This document shows positions 29,853-38,622 of a stretch of 42,147 nt of DNA, one piece after another. How positions within the stretch are numbered: the stretch's first letter is position 1; each line of letters starts with the position of its first letter. A program made the translations under genes and the position numbers. The notes under the pieces were generated by a model. The model was given only the letters and a program-made list of their open reading frames with translations. It did no database searches and was not told where the DNA came from. The stretch lies in contig CAYZXU010000006.1 of the NCBI GenBank assembly GCA_964482535.1, forward strand, positions 1 to 42,147, given 5' to 3'. This stretch comes from CAYZXU01 sp964482535. GTDB taxonomy: Bacteria; Desulfobacterota; Desulfobacteria; Desulfobacterales; BuS5.

Positions 29853-32116
29853 AACCTGATTTTGCCCCGTCTTTTTTTCTTGATATTTAGGGTTGTGGTG
29901 CTCTTATTCATAGGCTCAGCCGGGAAAAGATTGTTTTTTTCTGAAACAGATTCCCTGTCTTTAGAAGGTCTTTTGGGATTATGTATATAGGTAATTATAT
30001 CAGGAGAAATTATTTGAAAATAGTTATCAATGGCCTTAAGAATAACAATGAGCAGGCTGTCCCTGGTGGAAGCGCTGTCAAGTTCAGAAAAAACCCTGTT
30101 GATCAGTTTAATTTTTCTGCCATTCTGGGAATACCTGACAAAATAATCGGATTTAAAAAAACTTTCTAAAGGCCTTCTGCAAGCCTGGTTTTTTATCTCA
30201 TTTTTGGACAAGTCCCCGATATGACTCATTACCGCCGTATCAATTTCAATGGCCAGTCCTTTTTTATAACGGGACAGGTAAAAATTATAAAACATATTTT
30301 TGAGTTTAAACAGGTAAATGGCACCCTGTTCATCCATACTGCGAATAAAAATAAAGGCCATCACAAGCTTATAGGATGTATTGTTCCTCCCTGTCAGATA
30401 CCAGGCAAATTCTGCCACCGGAGCTGGTAAACGTTCGATAAGATCATCAAGAGTTCTTTTCTGCCAATTTTTCTGCCGGTCATAAATCCCGTCACCGATA
30501 CTTTTAAATTTTGTTTCAACCATCAGTGATGCCGTAATGTTTGTGTCGGTAAATTCTCCATCCAGATGCTTGATGATATTCTGCCGCCGTTGTGGTAAGC
30601 CTTTTTCATCAATAAATTCTTCGACTGCAGTCGAAACAAACCGATAACTTTTAAGTTCCCATGATTTGAGACCATAGGTTCCCCGGCTGGCAATTTTGAT
30701 TCTATCATAGCGACCGATAGAAGTGTGAAGGTTATGATCTGATAGCTCTTGGAAATTAATATTTTGCTTGCGAACCTGACTTGCTATTTCACTGAAATGC
30801 ATAGGCTTGCCATGGTTTTCAAGAACAGAGCAGGCTACATCCTCAAGCTTATCACAATATTTTTCAAGCCATTTATTTTGAGATATTACAATGTCTCCAT
30901 GCAAAATCAAATCGCCACCAGTTCGGTCAATCAATTGCTCAATAAACGCCCTGTGGAATGTATTAACCGGTTTTTGATTCGGGCAATGGGCTTGACAATA
31001 ATCTTTAAGCTTTAAAGCAAGAACCTCAATATGGTAAGATTCGTTTACTGTAAATTCCAAATTATTAGTTCGCTCCAACACTTTATCACAATATGGGCAA
31101 TCACAGTCTGCTGTGATAAGGTCGCGGATGCCTTCATTGCTGTCATCTGATTCCCGAAGATTTAGCAACTGCCCTAAAGCAAGGGGATGAGGAGCCGTCG
31201 CCCAATTGAAGCTTTTCTGCAAGACTAAGGGCAATGCCCCTAAATGGATAATACCACCACCATTGATCACGACCCTGTCAATTCTTTCCCAAAAATGTTC
31301 CAACTTATCCAAGTTAACCCTGAGTTTGAACTTGCGGATACCTTTGTTGAGGATCTGCCTGACTCTCTCTCTTGTGATACCAAAGGCCTGACCGAGTTCT
31401 TCAAGGGTCGGAATTTTTTCAGTTTGAAAACAAAATTTTTTCTGGAACAATTCCTGATTTCGTTTCTTTTTCACAGAGACAGCAGTGAAGCTTGACACCA
31501 TTTCTTCATAGCTGGAAAAATTAATAACTACTGCTTCTTCATTGTTTGGTGAATAGCTTCCGGTCAGGCATAATGAAAGGACTATTTCTTTGAGTTCGTT
31601 TATGCTCTTTTTACCAAGATTTCTCCATTCCCGCAGTGCAGACAAGGGAGTTAACATTACCTCCCCAACCTTTGTTATACGATGATTATGCAGGGCATTT
31701 GATGTTCTTGTAGACAGTGGTATATCTTTAAATTTTACTTCAGCGCAAAAAGCCAGATGTAAATCGTTTATGGTCACATCCTCAAGGAGATTGTTGGAAA
31801 AAATTGGAAGCAGAGCGATTGTTGATTTTATGGGTGGTGCTGATAGGAGTTCTTTTGTTGAAACTGGTGCCTGAATCCCTCCTTGAAATCGAAAGGCATG
31901 AACAAAATTTTGAATTTCCTGAATCGTTTTTCTTCCGCAATTTGGAAACGAGGACAAGATTGCTTCGTCCATCAAATTCAATTCTTTCAAAGACCCGACA
32001 TTTGCCAACAAAACATTGGTTGCCCGGACAGATAAATAGGATTTCATAACAAACTGTTTTAAAGTAACCTGGCTATTTTCATCCTCTTCAGATGTAAATG
32101 ACGTGTCTTTTTGCAT
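29849..32116 (-). CDS. RNA-polymerase-like composite protein: RpoA-CTD-like x2, sigma-4-like HTH, HARE-HTH-like
   Basis: 755 residues; not a named family to me. Parts seen: an RpoA C-terminal-domain-like HhH at about 26-76 (LSVRATNVLLANVGSLKEL... NCGRKTIQEIQNF); a second at about 130-182 (IPLSTRTSNALHNHRITKVGEV... LGKKSINELKEIV); a sigma-70 region 4-like HTH at about 237-265 (PTLEELGQAFGITRERVRQI); a Cys cluster CDCPYC at 338-343; and a HARE-HTH-like winged helix at about 423-487 (VACSVLENHGKPMHFSEIASQVRK... SRGTYGLKSWE). The final 250 residues are helical and unassigned. It is first in the operon, and its stop overlaps the brxP start by 4 nt, which argues for matched amounts. HARE-HTH domains were proposed to read modified DNA. 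It may regulate the operon or sense the modification (inference). The upstream ribosome site is weak. Confidence 0.8.
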   Translation of the reverse strand: MQKDTSFTSEEDENSQVTLKQFVMKSYLSVRATNVLLANVGSLKELNLMDEAILSSFPNCGRKTIQEIQNFVHAFRFQGGIQAPVSTKELLSAPPIKSTIALLPIFSNNLLEDVTINDLHLAFCAEVKFKDIPLSTRTSNALHNHRITKVGEVMLTPLSALREWRNLGKKSINELKEIVLSLCLTGSYSPNNEEAVVINFSSYEEMVSSFTAVSVKKKRNQELFQKKFCFQTEKIPTLEELGQAFGITRERVRQILNKGIRKFKLRVNLDKLEHFWERIDRVVINGGGIIHLGALPLVLQKSFNWATAPHPLALGQLLNLRESDDSNEGIRDLITADCDCPYCDKVLERTNNLEFTVNESYHIEVLALKLKDYCQAHCPNQKPVNTFHRAFIEQLIDRTGGDLILHGDIVISQNKWLEKYCDKLEDVACSVLENHGKPMHFSEIASQVRKQNINFQELSDHNLHTSIGRYDRIKIASRGTYGLKSWELKSYRFVSTAVEEFIDEKGLPQRRQNIIKHLDGEFTDTNITASLMVETKFKSIGDGIYDRQKNWQKRTLDDLIERLPAPVAEFAWYLTGRNNTSYKLVMAFIFIRSMDEQGAIYLFKLKNMFYNFYLSRYKKGLAIEIDTAVMSHIGDLSKNEIKNQACRRPLESFFKSDYFVRYSQNGRKIKLINRVFSELDSASTRDSLLIVILKAIDNYFQIISPDIITYIHNPKRPSKDRESVSEKNNLFPAEPMNKSTTTLNIKKKRRGKIRL

Positions 32117-32174
32117 ATTAGTTTCTGATGGGACTGCCCATTCTCGGCCTCTAATTCCTCAAACAGAACTTTTG

Positions 32175-32180
32175 ATTATA
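32175..32180 (-). promoter_or_regulatory. Candidate -10 hexamer for the defence operon
   Basis: On the minus strand TATAAT, about 60 nt before the first gene. The matching -35 position falls in the terminator stem and does not resemble TTGACA, so the promoter is weak or activator-dependent. The 133-nt gap to the carboxyltransferase gene is the only obvious place for the operon promoter. Confidence 0.4.
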
Positions 32181-32188
32181 TCTCAAAT

Positions 32189-32222
32189 AAAGTAAGGGCG
32201 TATTAAAATACGCCCTTACTTT
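32189..32222 (-). terminator. Strong hairpin terminator between the catabolic block and the defence operon
   Basis: AAAGTAAGGGCGTA and TACGCCCTTACTTT form a perfect 14-bp stem with a 6-nt loop. The A/T-rich stem ends give a U-tract in both directions. It lies 27 nt after the carboxyltransferase stop and shields the defence operon from read-through. Confidence 0.88.
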
Positions 32223-32249
32223 ATAAAAATACATCTGACTGTGTTTAAA

Positions 32250-33815
32250 TTACAGCGGAATATTTCCGTGTCGTTTAGGATATTTTATAGTTCTGTCTTT
32301 AGTGGCAAGATATTTAAATGCCTGAATAAGCACTTTTCTTGTCTCTCTTGGCTCTATTACATCTTCTATTGCCCAGTTTCCTGAAGCTTCCCGGATGGGG
32401 TTGGAATACTTTTGGGCATACTCCTCCATCTTTATCTTAAACATCGCTTTTGGATCTTCGGCCTTTTTTATCTCTTTTCCAAAATGAAGCCTTACGCTGG
32501 CTGTGGCACCCAGAACGCCGGCTTCCACTATGGGCCAAAAATAAATAAGGTCAGTGCCCATTCCCGGGATAAGTCCCATTCCCAGGTTGCCGCCTCCATA
32601 TGCCTTCCTCATAACTATGCATACACGCGGCACTGTTGACTCACAAAGAGCATAGAGAACCTTGGCTCCATGGCGAATCATTCCGCGATGTTCCTGATCG
32701 CTTCCCGGCATATATGCAGGAGTGTCAATCAGCATTGCTACGGGTATATTAAACGAATCACATAATCTCATAAACTTCGCCTGTTTATCAGAACTGTCAA
32801 CAGTCATGCTGCCGGAATAGGTCATGGGGTTGTTCGCTACAAAACCAACAACTTTTTTATCCAGCCTGCCGAATCCCACAACTACCTCACCTGCAAATTC
32901 AGGCTTTATTTCATAAAATCTTCCTGCGTCAACAATACTGATTATTACATCCCTTACATCATAGGGCACATTGGGTGAAGAGGATACTATATCTGTCAGC
33001 TCATCAACCATCCTGTTGGGGTCATCCCCCAAATCAAATTCAGGTGAAGACTCATCAGTACTTTGCGGAAGATAGCTTAAAAGATCTTTTATGCCGTCTA
33101 AAAGTTCTGCATCATTTCCAAACCTGCCATCACAGACGCCGCTTACCTTGCAGTGAACCTCTGCCCCGCCAAGCTGATCATGGGTCAGGTCTTCACCTGT
33201 AACGGTCTTTGACATGACCGGTCCTGTAATATACATATGGCTCTGTTTGTCAACCATGTATATAAAATCGGTCAGCGCCGGAGAGTAAACAGACAGACCC
33301 GCACAGCTTCCCATTATGGCCGATATCTGGGGTATTATTCCTGAACCCTGGGTATTGGGATAAAACAGGGTTCCCCCGCTTTTTACCATCTGATCACCTA
33401 CTGCCGACTTACTCTCACCAAGCTTAGGGAGTCTGGCGCCTGGTGAATCATGCAAACCCACAAAGGGTATACGCATATTCAATGCCCGTTCAACTGTCAT
33501 GTGCATCTTAAATCCATGCACCATGCCGACCGAACCACCTCTGATGGTGGCATCCTGGGAATATACACAGATAGGTCTGCCATTTACCGTGCCATAGCCG
33601 TTTATCAAGCCGTCACATGGGTCACCATCAAGATGACAGATCATCTTGTTAAACTCCACAAAACTACCCTCATCAAGCAGATAGTCTATTCTATCCCTGG
33701 CAGTCATCCTGCCTTTAGCCCTGTGAGCCTCCTGCTTTTTTTCACCGCCTCCCTTAAGTATTCGCTCTTTAATTTCACGCAGTTCTTTGATTCTATCCTC
33801 TGTCAGTTTGTCCAT
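32250..33815 (-). CDS. Acyl-CoA carboxylase carboxyltransferase (beta) subunit
   Basis: 521 residues from the ATG at 33813-33815, chosen because AAAGGAGAT lies just upstream; an earlier ATG at 33848 adds 11 residues but has no such site. The two crotonase-like carboxyltransferase halves are seen (GRMTARDRIDYLLDEGSFVEF, GGSVGMVHGFKMHMTVERA, GTLFYPNTQGSGIIPQISAIMGSCAG, then VVGFVANNPMTYSGSMTVDSS). Members transfer carboxyl between biotin and an acyl-CoA (propionyl-CoA carboxylase, methylmalonyl-CoA or glutaconyl-CoA decarboxylase). The loop AYGGGNLGMGLIPGMGTDLIYFWP differs from the common propionyl-CoA form, so the substrate is left open. No biotin carboxylase, biotin carrier or decarboxylase membrane subunit is nearby. 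Confidence 0.9.
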   Translation of the reverse strand: MDKLTEDRIKELREIKERILKGGGEKKQEAHRAKGRMTARDRIDYLLDEGSFVEFNKMICHLDGDPCDGLINGYGTVNGRPICVYSQDATIRGGSVGMVHGFKMHMTVERALNMRIPFVGLHDSPGARLPKLGESKSAVGDQMVKSGGTLFYPNTQGSGIIPQISAIMGSCAGLSVYSPALTDFIYMVDKQSHMYITGPVMSKTVTGEDLTHDQLGGAEVHCKVSGVCDGRFGNDAELLDGIKDLLSYLPQSTDESSPEFDLGDDPNRMVDELTDIVSSSPNVPYDVRDVIISIVDAGRFYEIKPEFAGEVVVGFGRLDKKVVGFVANNPMTYSGSMTVDSSDKQAKFMRLCDSFNIPVAMLIDTPAYMPGSDQEHRGMIRHGAKVLYALCESTVPRVCIVMRKAYGGGNLGMGLIPGMGTDLIYFWPIVEAGVLGATASVRLHFGKEIKKAEDPKAMFKIKMEEYAQKYSNPIREASGNWAIEDVIEPRETRKVLIQAFKYLATKDRTIKYPKRHGNIPL

Positions 33816-33921
33816 AAATATATCTCCTTTAATAACAGAATTTAACAATCCGGTTGCTACAAAAAACTATTTGGTTTATCAATAATAATCCACGACTTAT
33901 AAATTCCGGCATAACCGGATT

Positions 33922-34365
33922 TTATATTAATTCTATAAAAAGTTCACAGCATTCATCATTAGCTGCAAGAGACTGTATAATATCCATTTTTAATTTACTT
34001 CCGGTTGCAGCCTCAAAAATTCCCCTGTCACATCCCATGGCTGCCCAGCAAAGCTCTTTTCCTTTTCCATCCAGACCCAAAGCACAGTTATAACCTTTTA
34101 GATGAAATTCCTTTTTATCAAGCTTTAAAATATCTGCCTTTGTACCACGTTTTCTTGCAGTATCAACAAAAAACTGCGCCACTGTGTCAAGGTCGTTATC
34201 AGGAAGTTTTTTTTTCATACGTTTGCCTAAGGCAAGACCAAGTTTATACCAGGCTTCTTCTATCTCCGGAAGTACATCTGCTCCGCATTTGGAATAGATT
34301 CTTTGTGTAAGCAAAGAAAGAGCATCCCTGGGCGTGTTCACCTCCATATCAATATTATCGTTCAT
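33922..34365 (-). CDS. Small Cys-containing protein, possibly ATC-hydrolase/V4R-like
   Basis: 147 residues; weakly recognised. The N-terminal half is helical (SLLTQRIYSKCGADVLPEIEEAWYKLGLALGKRMKKKLP). The C-terminal half has GYNCALGL, CWAAMGCDRGIFEAATG and a final LAANDECCELFIEL, which resembles the closing strand of ATC-hydrolase-like or V4R-type sensor domains (QGD..C...). Six Cys in a small protein hint at metal or thiol chemistry. It is 2 nt from the enoyl-CoA hydratase stop, preceded by AAAGGGAGAT, and clearly in the catabolic operon. It may be a regulator or an accessory of CoA-thioester metabolism (inference). Confidence 0.6.
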   Translation of the reverse strand: MNDNIDMEVNTPRDALSLLTQRIYSKCGADVLPEIEEAWYKLGLALGKRMKKKLPDNDLDTVAQFFVDTARKRGTKADILKLDKKEFHLKGYNCALGLDGKGKELCWAAMGCDRGIFEAATGSKLKMDIIQSLAANDECCELFIELI

Positions 34366-34367
34366 AT

Positions 34368-35159
34368 TTATCTCCCTTTAAAAACAGGTTTTCTTTTTTC
34401 CAGCATTGCCTTTACACCTTCTTCAGCATCTTCGCTTTTGTTAACCACGTCAAGAAACTGTTTTAATTCCTCTTCAACCGATGAATCAACCGAAACAACT
34501 TCACACACTCTTTTTATTGTAAGTTTTGTTGCTTTAACAGAAAGGGGCGCTGTCCCATCTGCAATTTTTTCAGCAATAGACATAACAGCAGGTTCCAGTT
34601 CATCGTGGGCAACCACCTTGTGAACCAGCCCAACCTCCAGAGCTCTCCTGGAATTTATTAACTGCCCTGTAAGGAGTATCTCTTTTGCAGCCGCCATTCC
34701 TATAAGACGGGTAAGACGTTCAATGGCAGTATAATAATAAGTTCTTCCAAGTTTAACAAGGGGAGCTCCGAATCTTGACCGTTCCTCTGCTATTCTCAAA
34801 TCGGAGATAACCGAAATATCGAGTCCTGCTCCAATGGCAGGTCCATAAATCATACTTATCACAGGGATTGAAAAGTTTATTAAACCTTCAAGGCAATATT
34901 CAAGCGCCTTAATAGTTTCCGCCATCTGTTTTGATCCTCCGGAAAGATCTGCTCCGGAGGAAAAGACTTTGTCGCCTGTCCCCCTTAACACCACAACTCT
35001 TGTTTTGTTCTCTTTTTCAATCTCCCTGACAGCATCTCCAAGAGCATAGAGTGCAGCTCCATTCAGTGCATTTTTTTTTTCAGGACGATTAAATATAAGT
35101 TTGGTGATGTATCCCCCGTTTTCTCTAATAATGTCTTCTCTGATAATTTCTTGTTTCAT
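34368..35159 (-). CDS. Enoyl-CoA hydratase/isomerase family protein
   Basis: 263 residues, a standard crotonase-fold length. Visible are the substrate/oxyanion segments KNALNGAALYALGDAV, VFSSGADLSGG and the second oxyanion block IYGPAIGAGLDISVISDLRIAEERSRFGAPLVKLG. The usual catalytic Glu pair of hydratases is not clear in GRTYYYTAIERLTRLIG, so isomerase or another crotonase activity is possible. The family acts on CoA thioesters in fatty or aromatic acid breakdown. It lies between the MFS carrier and the small Cys-containing protein, in one operon with the carboxyltransferase. Confidence 0.9.
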   Translation of the reverse strand: MKQEIIREDIIRENGGYITKLIFNRPEKKNALNGAALYALGDAVREIEKENKTRVVVLRGTGDKVFSSGADLSGGSKQMAETIKALEYCLEGLINFSIPVISMIYGPAIGAGLDISVISDLRIAEERSRFGAPLVKLGRTYYYTAIERLTRLIGMAAAKEILLTGQLINSRRALEVGLVHKVVAHDELEPAVMSIAEKIADGTAPLSVKATKLTIKRVCEVVSVDSSVEEELKQFLDVVNKSEDAEEGVKAMLEKRKPVFKGR

Positions 35160-35186
35160 AATTACCTTTCTTAAAAACCTGAAATA

Positions 35187-36452
35187 TTACAGACTGACGG
35201 ATTTTATTTTTTCCGACATGCGTATTTTTCTGGTGCGCATATAAATATAAATAAAACCAAAGGCTGTTAACATGGATATTACAGAAAGAGAAAGCCAGCC
35301 TGTAAAATAATTGACTTTATCAACCATATATCCAAACCCGATGGGTCCTGCCACAAGCCCGATATAACCTGCTGTTGCAATTATTCCCATGATTGACCCG
35401 GCAAGCTCAGTGCCCGCAAGTTCACCTGCAAGAGTTATATATACCCCGTTCCAGCCCACAATTGTAAAGCCCACCAGTGCGGATAAAAAATAAAAAACAT
35501 ATAAGGATGTTTTTGCTGATATAATTCCAAAGAAAAAAATCGACACGGCGCCGATTATCGACAATATAATCAAAGGCATCAGCCTGTCTCCGTCAAAAAA
35601 TCTATCACTTGCAATACCCCACCCGATTCTTCCCACAGTTCCGGATACCATTGCAACAGTCAGGCACAGCCCGGCAGTACTAATTGAAAAATTTAATGCT
35701 TCCTTAAGATAAAGAACCCAGAAAGTGGTAACGCATACCTGGTTGAAAGTCATAAGGGGAATCAGCAAAATAATGGTAAAAAGCACAGGATTTGAGAGTG
35801 TTTTTAATAATGACGCATCTGTTTTTTTTACTTTTGCAGCAGCGGAAACCGGAGCATGGGATTCAGGATGTTCCCTGTAAAAAATAAATACTGCAACAGC
35901 CATCAGCAGCATAATCAGGCCGATTGCAAGTACGCCTGTTTTCCAGCCGAATGAAACTGTCATGGCGGGCAGTAATATGGCCACAACAGCGCCGCCTATT
36001 GTAACCCCTGCCTGCTTAATACCCATTGCAGTTGCCCTTGTTCTGCTTGTACACCAGTACATAATCCCTTTAATCGATACCTGATTGATCATCCCGTATC
36101 CTATGCCGCTTGCAGCAGAACATATAATAATAATGGAAAAAGAGCGGGCAAGAGGCATTATGCAAAAAGAGAACCCCATAATCGAAAGGCAAAAAACAAG
36201 CACGATTTTAGCGCCAAGCTTATCCACCAGAAAACCGGATGGAAGCGCAATTATAGTGGCAGACAGATATATGGCAGATGTAATCATACCTATCTGGGTG
36301 CAGGTTACATGAAAATCCTGTCTAAAAAAAGGAGCAAGGGGTCCCCATGCATAGGCTCCCATGGACATAACAAGCTGGGCTGACAGAAGAATGCCAACAA
36401 TAGCCCACATATATTTTTCTAATGTTTCTTTGCTCTCTTTTATTTTGGACAT
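35187..36452 (-). CDS. MFS transporter, organic-anion type
   Basis: About 421 residues from the ATG at 36450-36452 (MSKIKESKETLEKYMWAIVG). A longer frame starting at 36503 would overlap dctM and adds an untypical 17-residue head, so I prefer the inner start. Twelve transmembrane helices are expected. The MFS loop signature SGFLVDKLGAKIV lies between TM2 and TM3, and the TM4 region IICSAASGIGYGMINQVSIKG fits OFA/organic-anion or similar carriers. The substrate is unknown; context with CoA-ester genes suggests import or exchange of the carboxylic acid degraded by the neighbours. Confidence 0.88.
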   Translation of the reverse strand: MSKIKESKETLEKYMWAIVGILLSAQLVMSMGAYAWGPLAPFFRQDFHVTCTQIGMITSAIYLSATIIALPSGFLVDKLGAKIVLVFCLSIMGFSFCIMPLARSFSIIIICSAASGIGYGMINQVSIKGIMYWCTSRTRATAMGIKQAGVTIGGAVVAILLPAMTVSFGWKTGVLAIGLIMLLMAVAVFIFYREHPESHAPVSAAAKVKKTDASLLKTLSNPVLFTIILLIPLMTFNQVCVTTFWVLYLKEALNFSISTAGLCLTVAMVSGTVGRIGWGIASDRFFDGDRLMPLIILSIIGAVSIFFFGIISAKTSLYVFYFLSALVGFTIVGWNGVYITLAGELAGTELAGSIMGIIATAGYIGLVAGPIGFGYMVDKVNYFTGWLSLSVISMLTAFGFIYIYMRTRKIRMSEKIKSVSL

Positions 36453-36481
36453 ATTTTTTTCTTTTTTATTCCTTGGTATAA

Positions 36482-37783
36482 TTACATGAGACCCGGCAGC
36501 CAAAGGCTGATTTGGGGGAATGCCATTAAAAGTATAAGGCCTATTATCTCAACAATAACATAAGGCATTGTTCCCTTCAAAATTGTCTCCATATCCACAT
36601 CTTTACTTATGCCTGCAAGTGTATACAGATTAAGACCAACCGGTGGAGTTATAACAGCAATATTTATATTGGCTACCATAAGCACCCCAAACCAGATCGG
36701 ATCCCAGTTCATTGCATACACTGTTGGAAGGAGGATGGGGGTCGTTATCAGTATCATTGAACCTCCGTCCACAAACATTCCAAGCAGAAAAAGCATAAGC
36801 TGAATTAATATAAGCTTCATCAAGGGGGATACGTTTATAGAGACAATAAACTCCGCAAACATATCAGGTACCCTCAGCAGGTTTAAAAACTGGGTAAATA
36901 TTACAGCTCCCACAAAAATTACCAGAATAATCCCTGTTACACGGGCGGAAGTGGTCAGGGTAAGAATAAAGTCCTTAAAACTAAGCTTTCTGTAAATAAA
37001 AACAGCAATGGCATAGGCTCCCATTACTCCTATTGCCGCAGATTCAGTTGGAGTGGCAATTCCGAAATACACAGAACCGAGAACCATAAAGATGAGCAGC
37101 AATGGCGACCACAGTCTTTTAATGAATCCTGTTATCTCCTTTAAAGTAAGGGGATCATCATGTGTTAAAACTGATGTTTTAAACATTATTTCATGAACCG
37201 CTATATAACCGCACATGAGCAGCATCAGCAGTAAACCAGGAAGAATTCCGGCGGTAAAAAGTTCGGCAACGGACACGCCTGCCACTTCACCATAAAGAAT
37301 AAAAGGAAGGCTTGGTGGAATCAGCATGGCCAGCGCTCCTGGGGCGCAAACAGAACCTGCCGCAAGTTTTGGGGAATAGCCCCGCCTGAGCATTTCCGGC
37401 AGGGCAATTACTCCTATGCTTGCCACTGCAGCTATGCTGACTCCGCACATCGCTCCAAATACCGCAGAGGCTAAAACGGTAGCAATGGCAAGACCGCCTG
37501 GCAAGCGGCGTAATACTCTACTGAAAGCATTGTATAGATCCGCTCCAATTCCGCTGCGAAATATTATGTCACCCATTAAAATAAAAAGCGGGGCAGCAAC
37601 AAGAGTAAATTTGGAAACAGATCCGAAAACCGTGGTTTGCAGCAGGGAAAGACCGGCTATACCTCCATTAAGAAAAATCCCCAGTCCGCCGCTAATGCCA
37701 AGACATACAAAAACAGGGCAGCCGACCATTAAGAGAATAAGCGCCGCTGTTATGCTGATGGTAATAATCAAGACAACGCTCAT
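36482..37783 (-). CDS. dctM: TRAP transporter large permease
   Basis: 433 residues, full length with about 12 transmembrane helices. Family motifs are visible: VGCPVFVCLGISGGLGIF, APLFILMGDIIFRSGI, LPGGLAIATVLASAVFGAMCGVS, MLIPPSLPFILYGEVAGVSVAELF, FVDGGSMILITTPILLP and ANINIAVITPPVGLNLYTLAGI. DctM is the sodium-driven transport subunit for C4-dicarboxylates and other organic acids. Its start overlaps the dctQ stop by 4 nt. No periplasmic binding protein (DctP) gene lies in the window. Confidence 0.95.
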   Translation of the reverse strand: MSVVLIITISITAALILLMVGCPVFVCLGISGGLGIFLNGGIAGLSLLQTTVFGSVSKFTLVAAPLFILMGDIIFRSGIGADLYNAFSRVLRRLPGGLAIATVLASAVFGAMCGVSIAAVASIGVIALPEMLRRGYSPKLAAGSVCAPGALAMLIPPSLPFILYGEVAGVSVAELFTAGILPGLLLMLLMCGYIAVHEIMFKTSVLTHDDPLTLKEITGFIKRLWSPLLLIFMVLGSVYFGIATPTESAAIGVMGAYAIAVFIYRKLSFKDFILTLTTSARVTGIILVIFVGAVIFTQFLNLLRVPDMFAEFIVSINVSPLMKLILIQLMLFLLGMFVDGGSMILITTPILLPTVYAMNWDPIWFGVLMVANINIAVITPPVGLNLYTLAGISKDVDMETILKGTMPYVIVEIIGLILLMAFPQISLWLPGLM

Positions 37784-38304
37784 ATTAATTTTTTTCCTGT
37801 GAGTGATTCATTGGGATGATTCCAGGTTATTATGTTTTTAACAGCGTCCACAATATCAATGATCCCCTGGAGCATAAGAAGAATCATTCCAACAGGGATA
37901 ATAGAATACGGAATATATAAAGGAACTTCAAGCAGGGAGTTTGACATGGATTCATATTTATATGCAGTAATAGTCATTTTTACTGCATTATATAAAAGAA
38001 CATACGCGAAAAGAACTATGAGTATATAAAAAACAAGATCCACAAAAACACGAATTTTTGGCGGGAACTTTAAATAAAAAAAATCCATCTTAATATGAGC
38101 TTTTTCTTTCTGGATTTTGGCAGCGCTTAAAAAAGTGAGGAAAACCAGCATATACTCACTGATTTCCAGAACCCACATGGTTGGGCAGTTAAAAACATAT
38201 CGCAGAACAACATCATAGGCAATAATCAAGGCAAGAGCTAAGAGCATGAACTCAGAAGCTTTTTCAACAACTGCATATATAAAATTTAAAACAGAAGATT
38301 TCAT
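37780..38304 (-). CDS. dctQ: TRAP transporter small permease
   Basis: 174 residues, with four transmembrane helices (about 7-29, 44-62, 85-106, 128-152), the usual DctQ layout. The family signature YDVVLRYVFNCPTMWVLEISEYMLVFLTFL is visible as adjacent blocks around residues 25-59. It partners DctM in the membrane. It is first in the minus-strand catabolic operon, with AAGGAT before the ATG. Confidence 0.92.
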   Translation of the reverse strand: MKSSVLNFIYAVVEKASEFMLLALALIIAYDVVLRYVFNCPTMWVLEISEYMLVFLTFLSAAKIQKEKAHIKMDFFYLKFPPKIRVFVDLVFYILIVLFAYVLLYNAVKMTITAYKYESMSNSLLEVPLYIPYSIIPVGMILLMLQGIIDIVDAVKNIITWNHPNESLTGKKLI

Positions 38305-38622
38305 ATGATTATATCCTTATGCAACCTGTTTTGTGGACAGGTTTACTATGTTTCATATAATTTTTCCCGCCCACAAACTTTTTTTTGTACGATATTATAA
38401 AAAACTTTTTAAAGTCAAGTAGATATATTTATTTATACAGATCAAACGCATATGGATTTTATAAAATTTTCAAATGCGGTTGCCCTGGTTTAACAATAAA
38501 GAACTGTTTGTATTTATTCTTTGTATTTGCTAAGAATAGTAAAGATGTCATTCACAAGATGAGGCTAATTTTCTTATTAACAAACAAACCAATCGCGACA
38601 AAAGCTGGGACTGGAGGAAAAA
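38305..38622. other. Divergent control region between dctQ and the acyl-CoA dehydrogenase gene
   Basis: 318 bp with no gene. A possible minus-strand promoter for dctQ has TTGACT (38413-38418) and TATCGT (38389-38394), 18 nt apart. No clear operator palindrome was seen. The plus-strand dehydrogenase has GGAGGA 8 nt before its ATG but no obvious -35/-10 pair. Co-regulation of the two directions from here is likely. Confidence 0.4.

Noticed and set aside
18236..32116. Possibility that the island is a Dnd/Ssp phosphorothioation system
   Set aside because: DndA, DndB, DndD, DndE and SspB/SspC/SspE-like genes are absent, while PglZ, BrxC and BrxL are present, so BREX type 4 fits better.
18236..32116. 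Integrase, tRNA or attachment-site borders of the island
   Set aside because: No integrase or transposase gene, tRNA or matched direct repeats were found at the two ends; only the palindromic element on the left and a terminator on the right.
33816..33848. Upstream ATG giving a longer carboxyltransferase
   Set aside because: The inner ATG at 33815 has AAAGGAGAT at proper spacing; the longer head MLNSVIKGDIF has no ribosome site and covers that motif.
36453..36503. Longer MFS start overlapping dctM
   Set aside because: The extra 17 residues are polar and untypical; the inner ATG gives the usual short cytoplasmic head before TM1.
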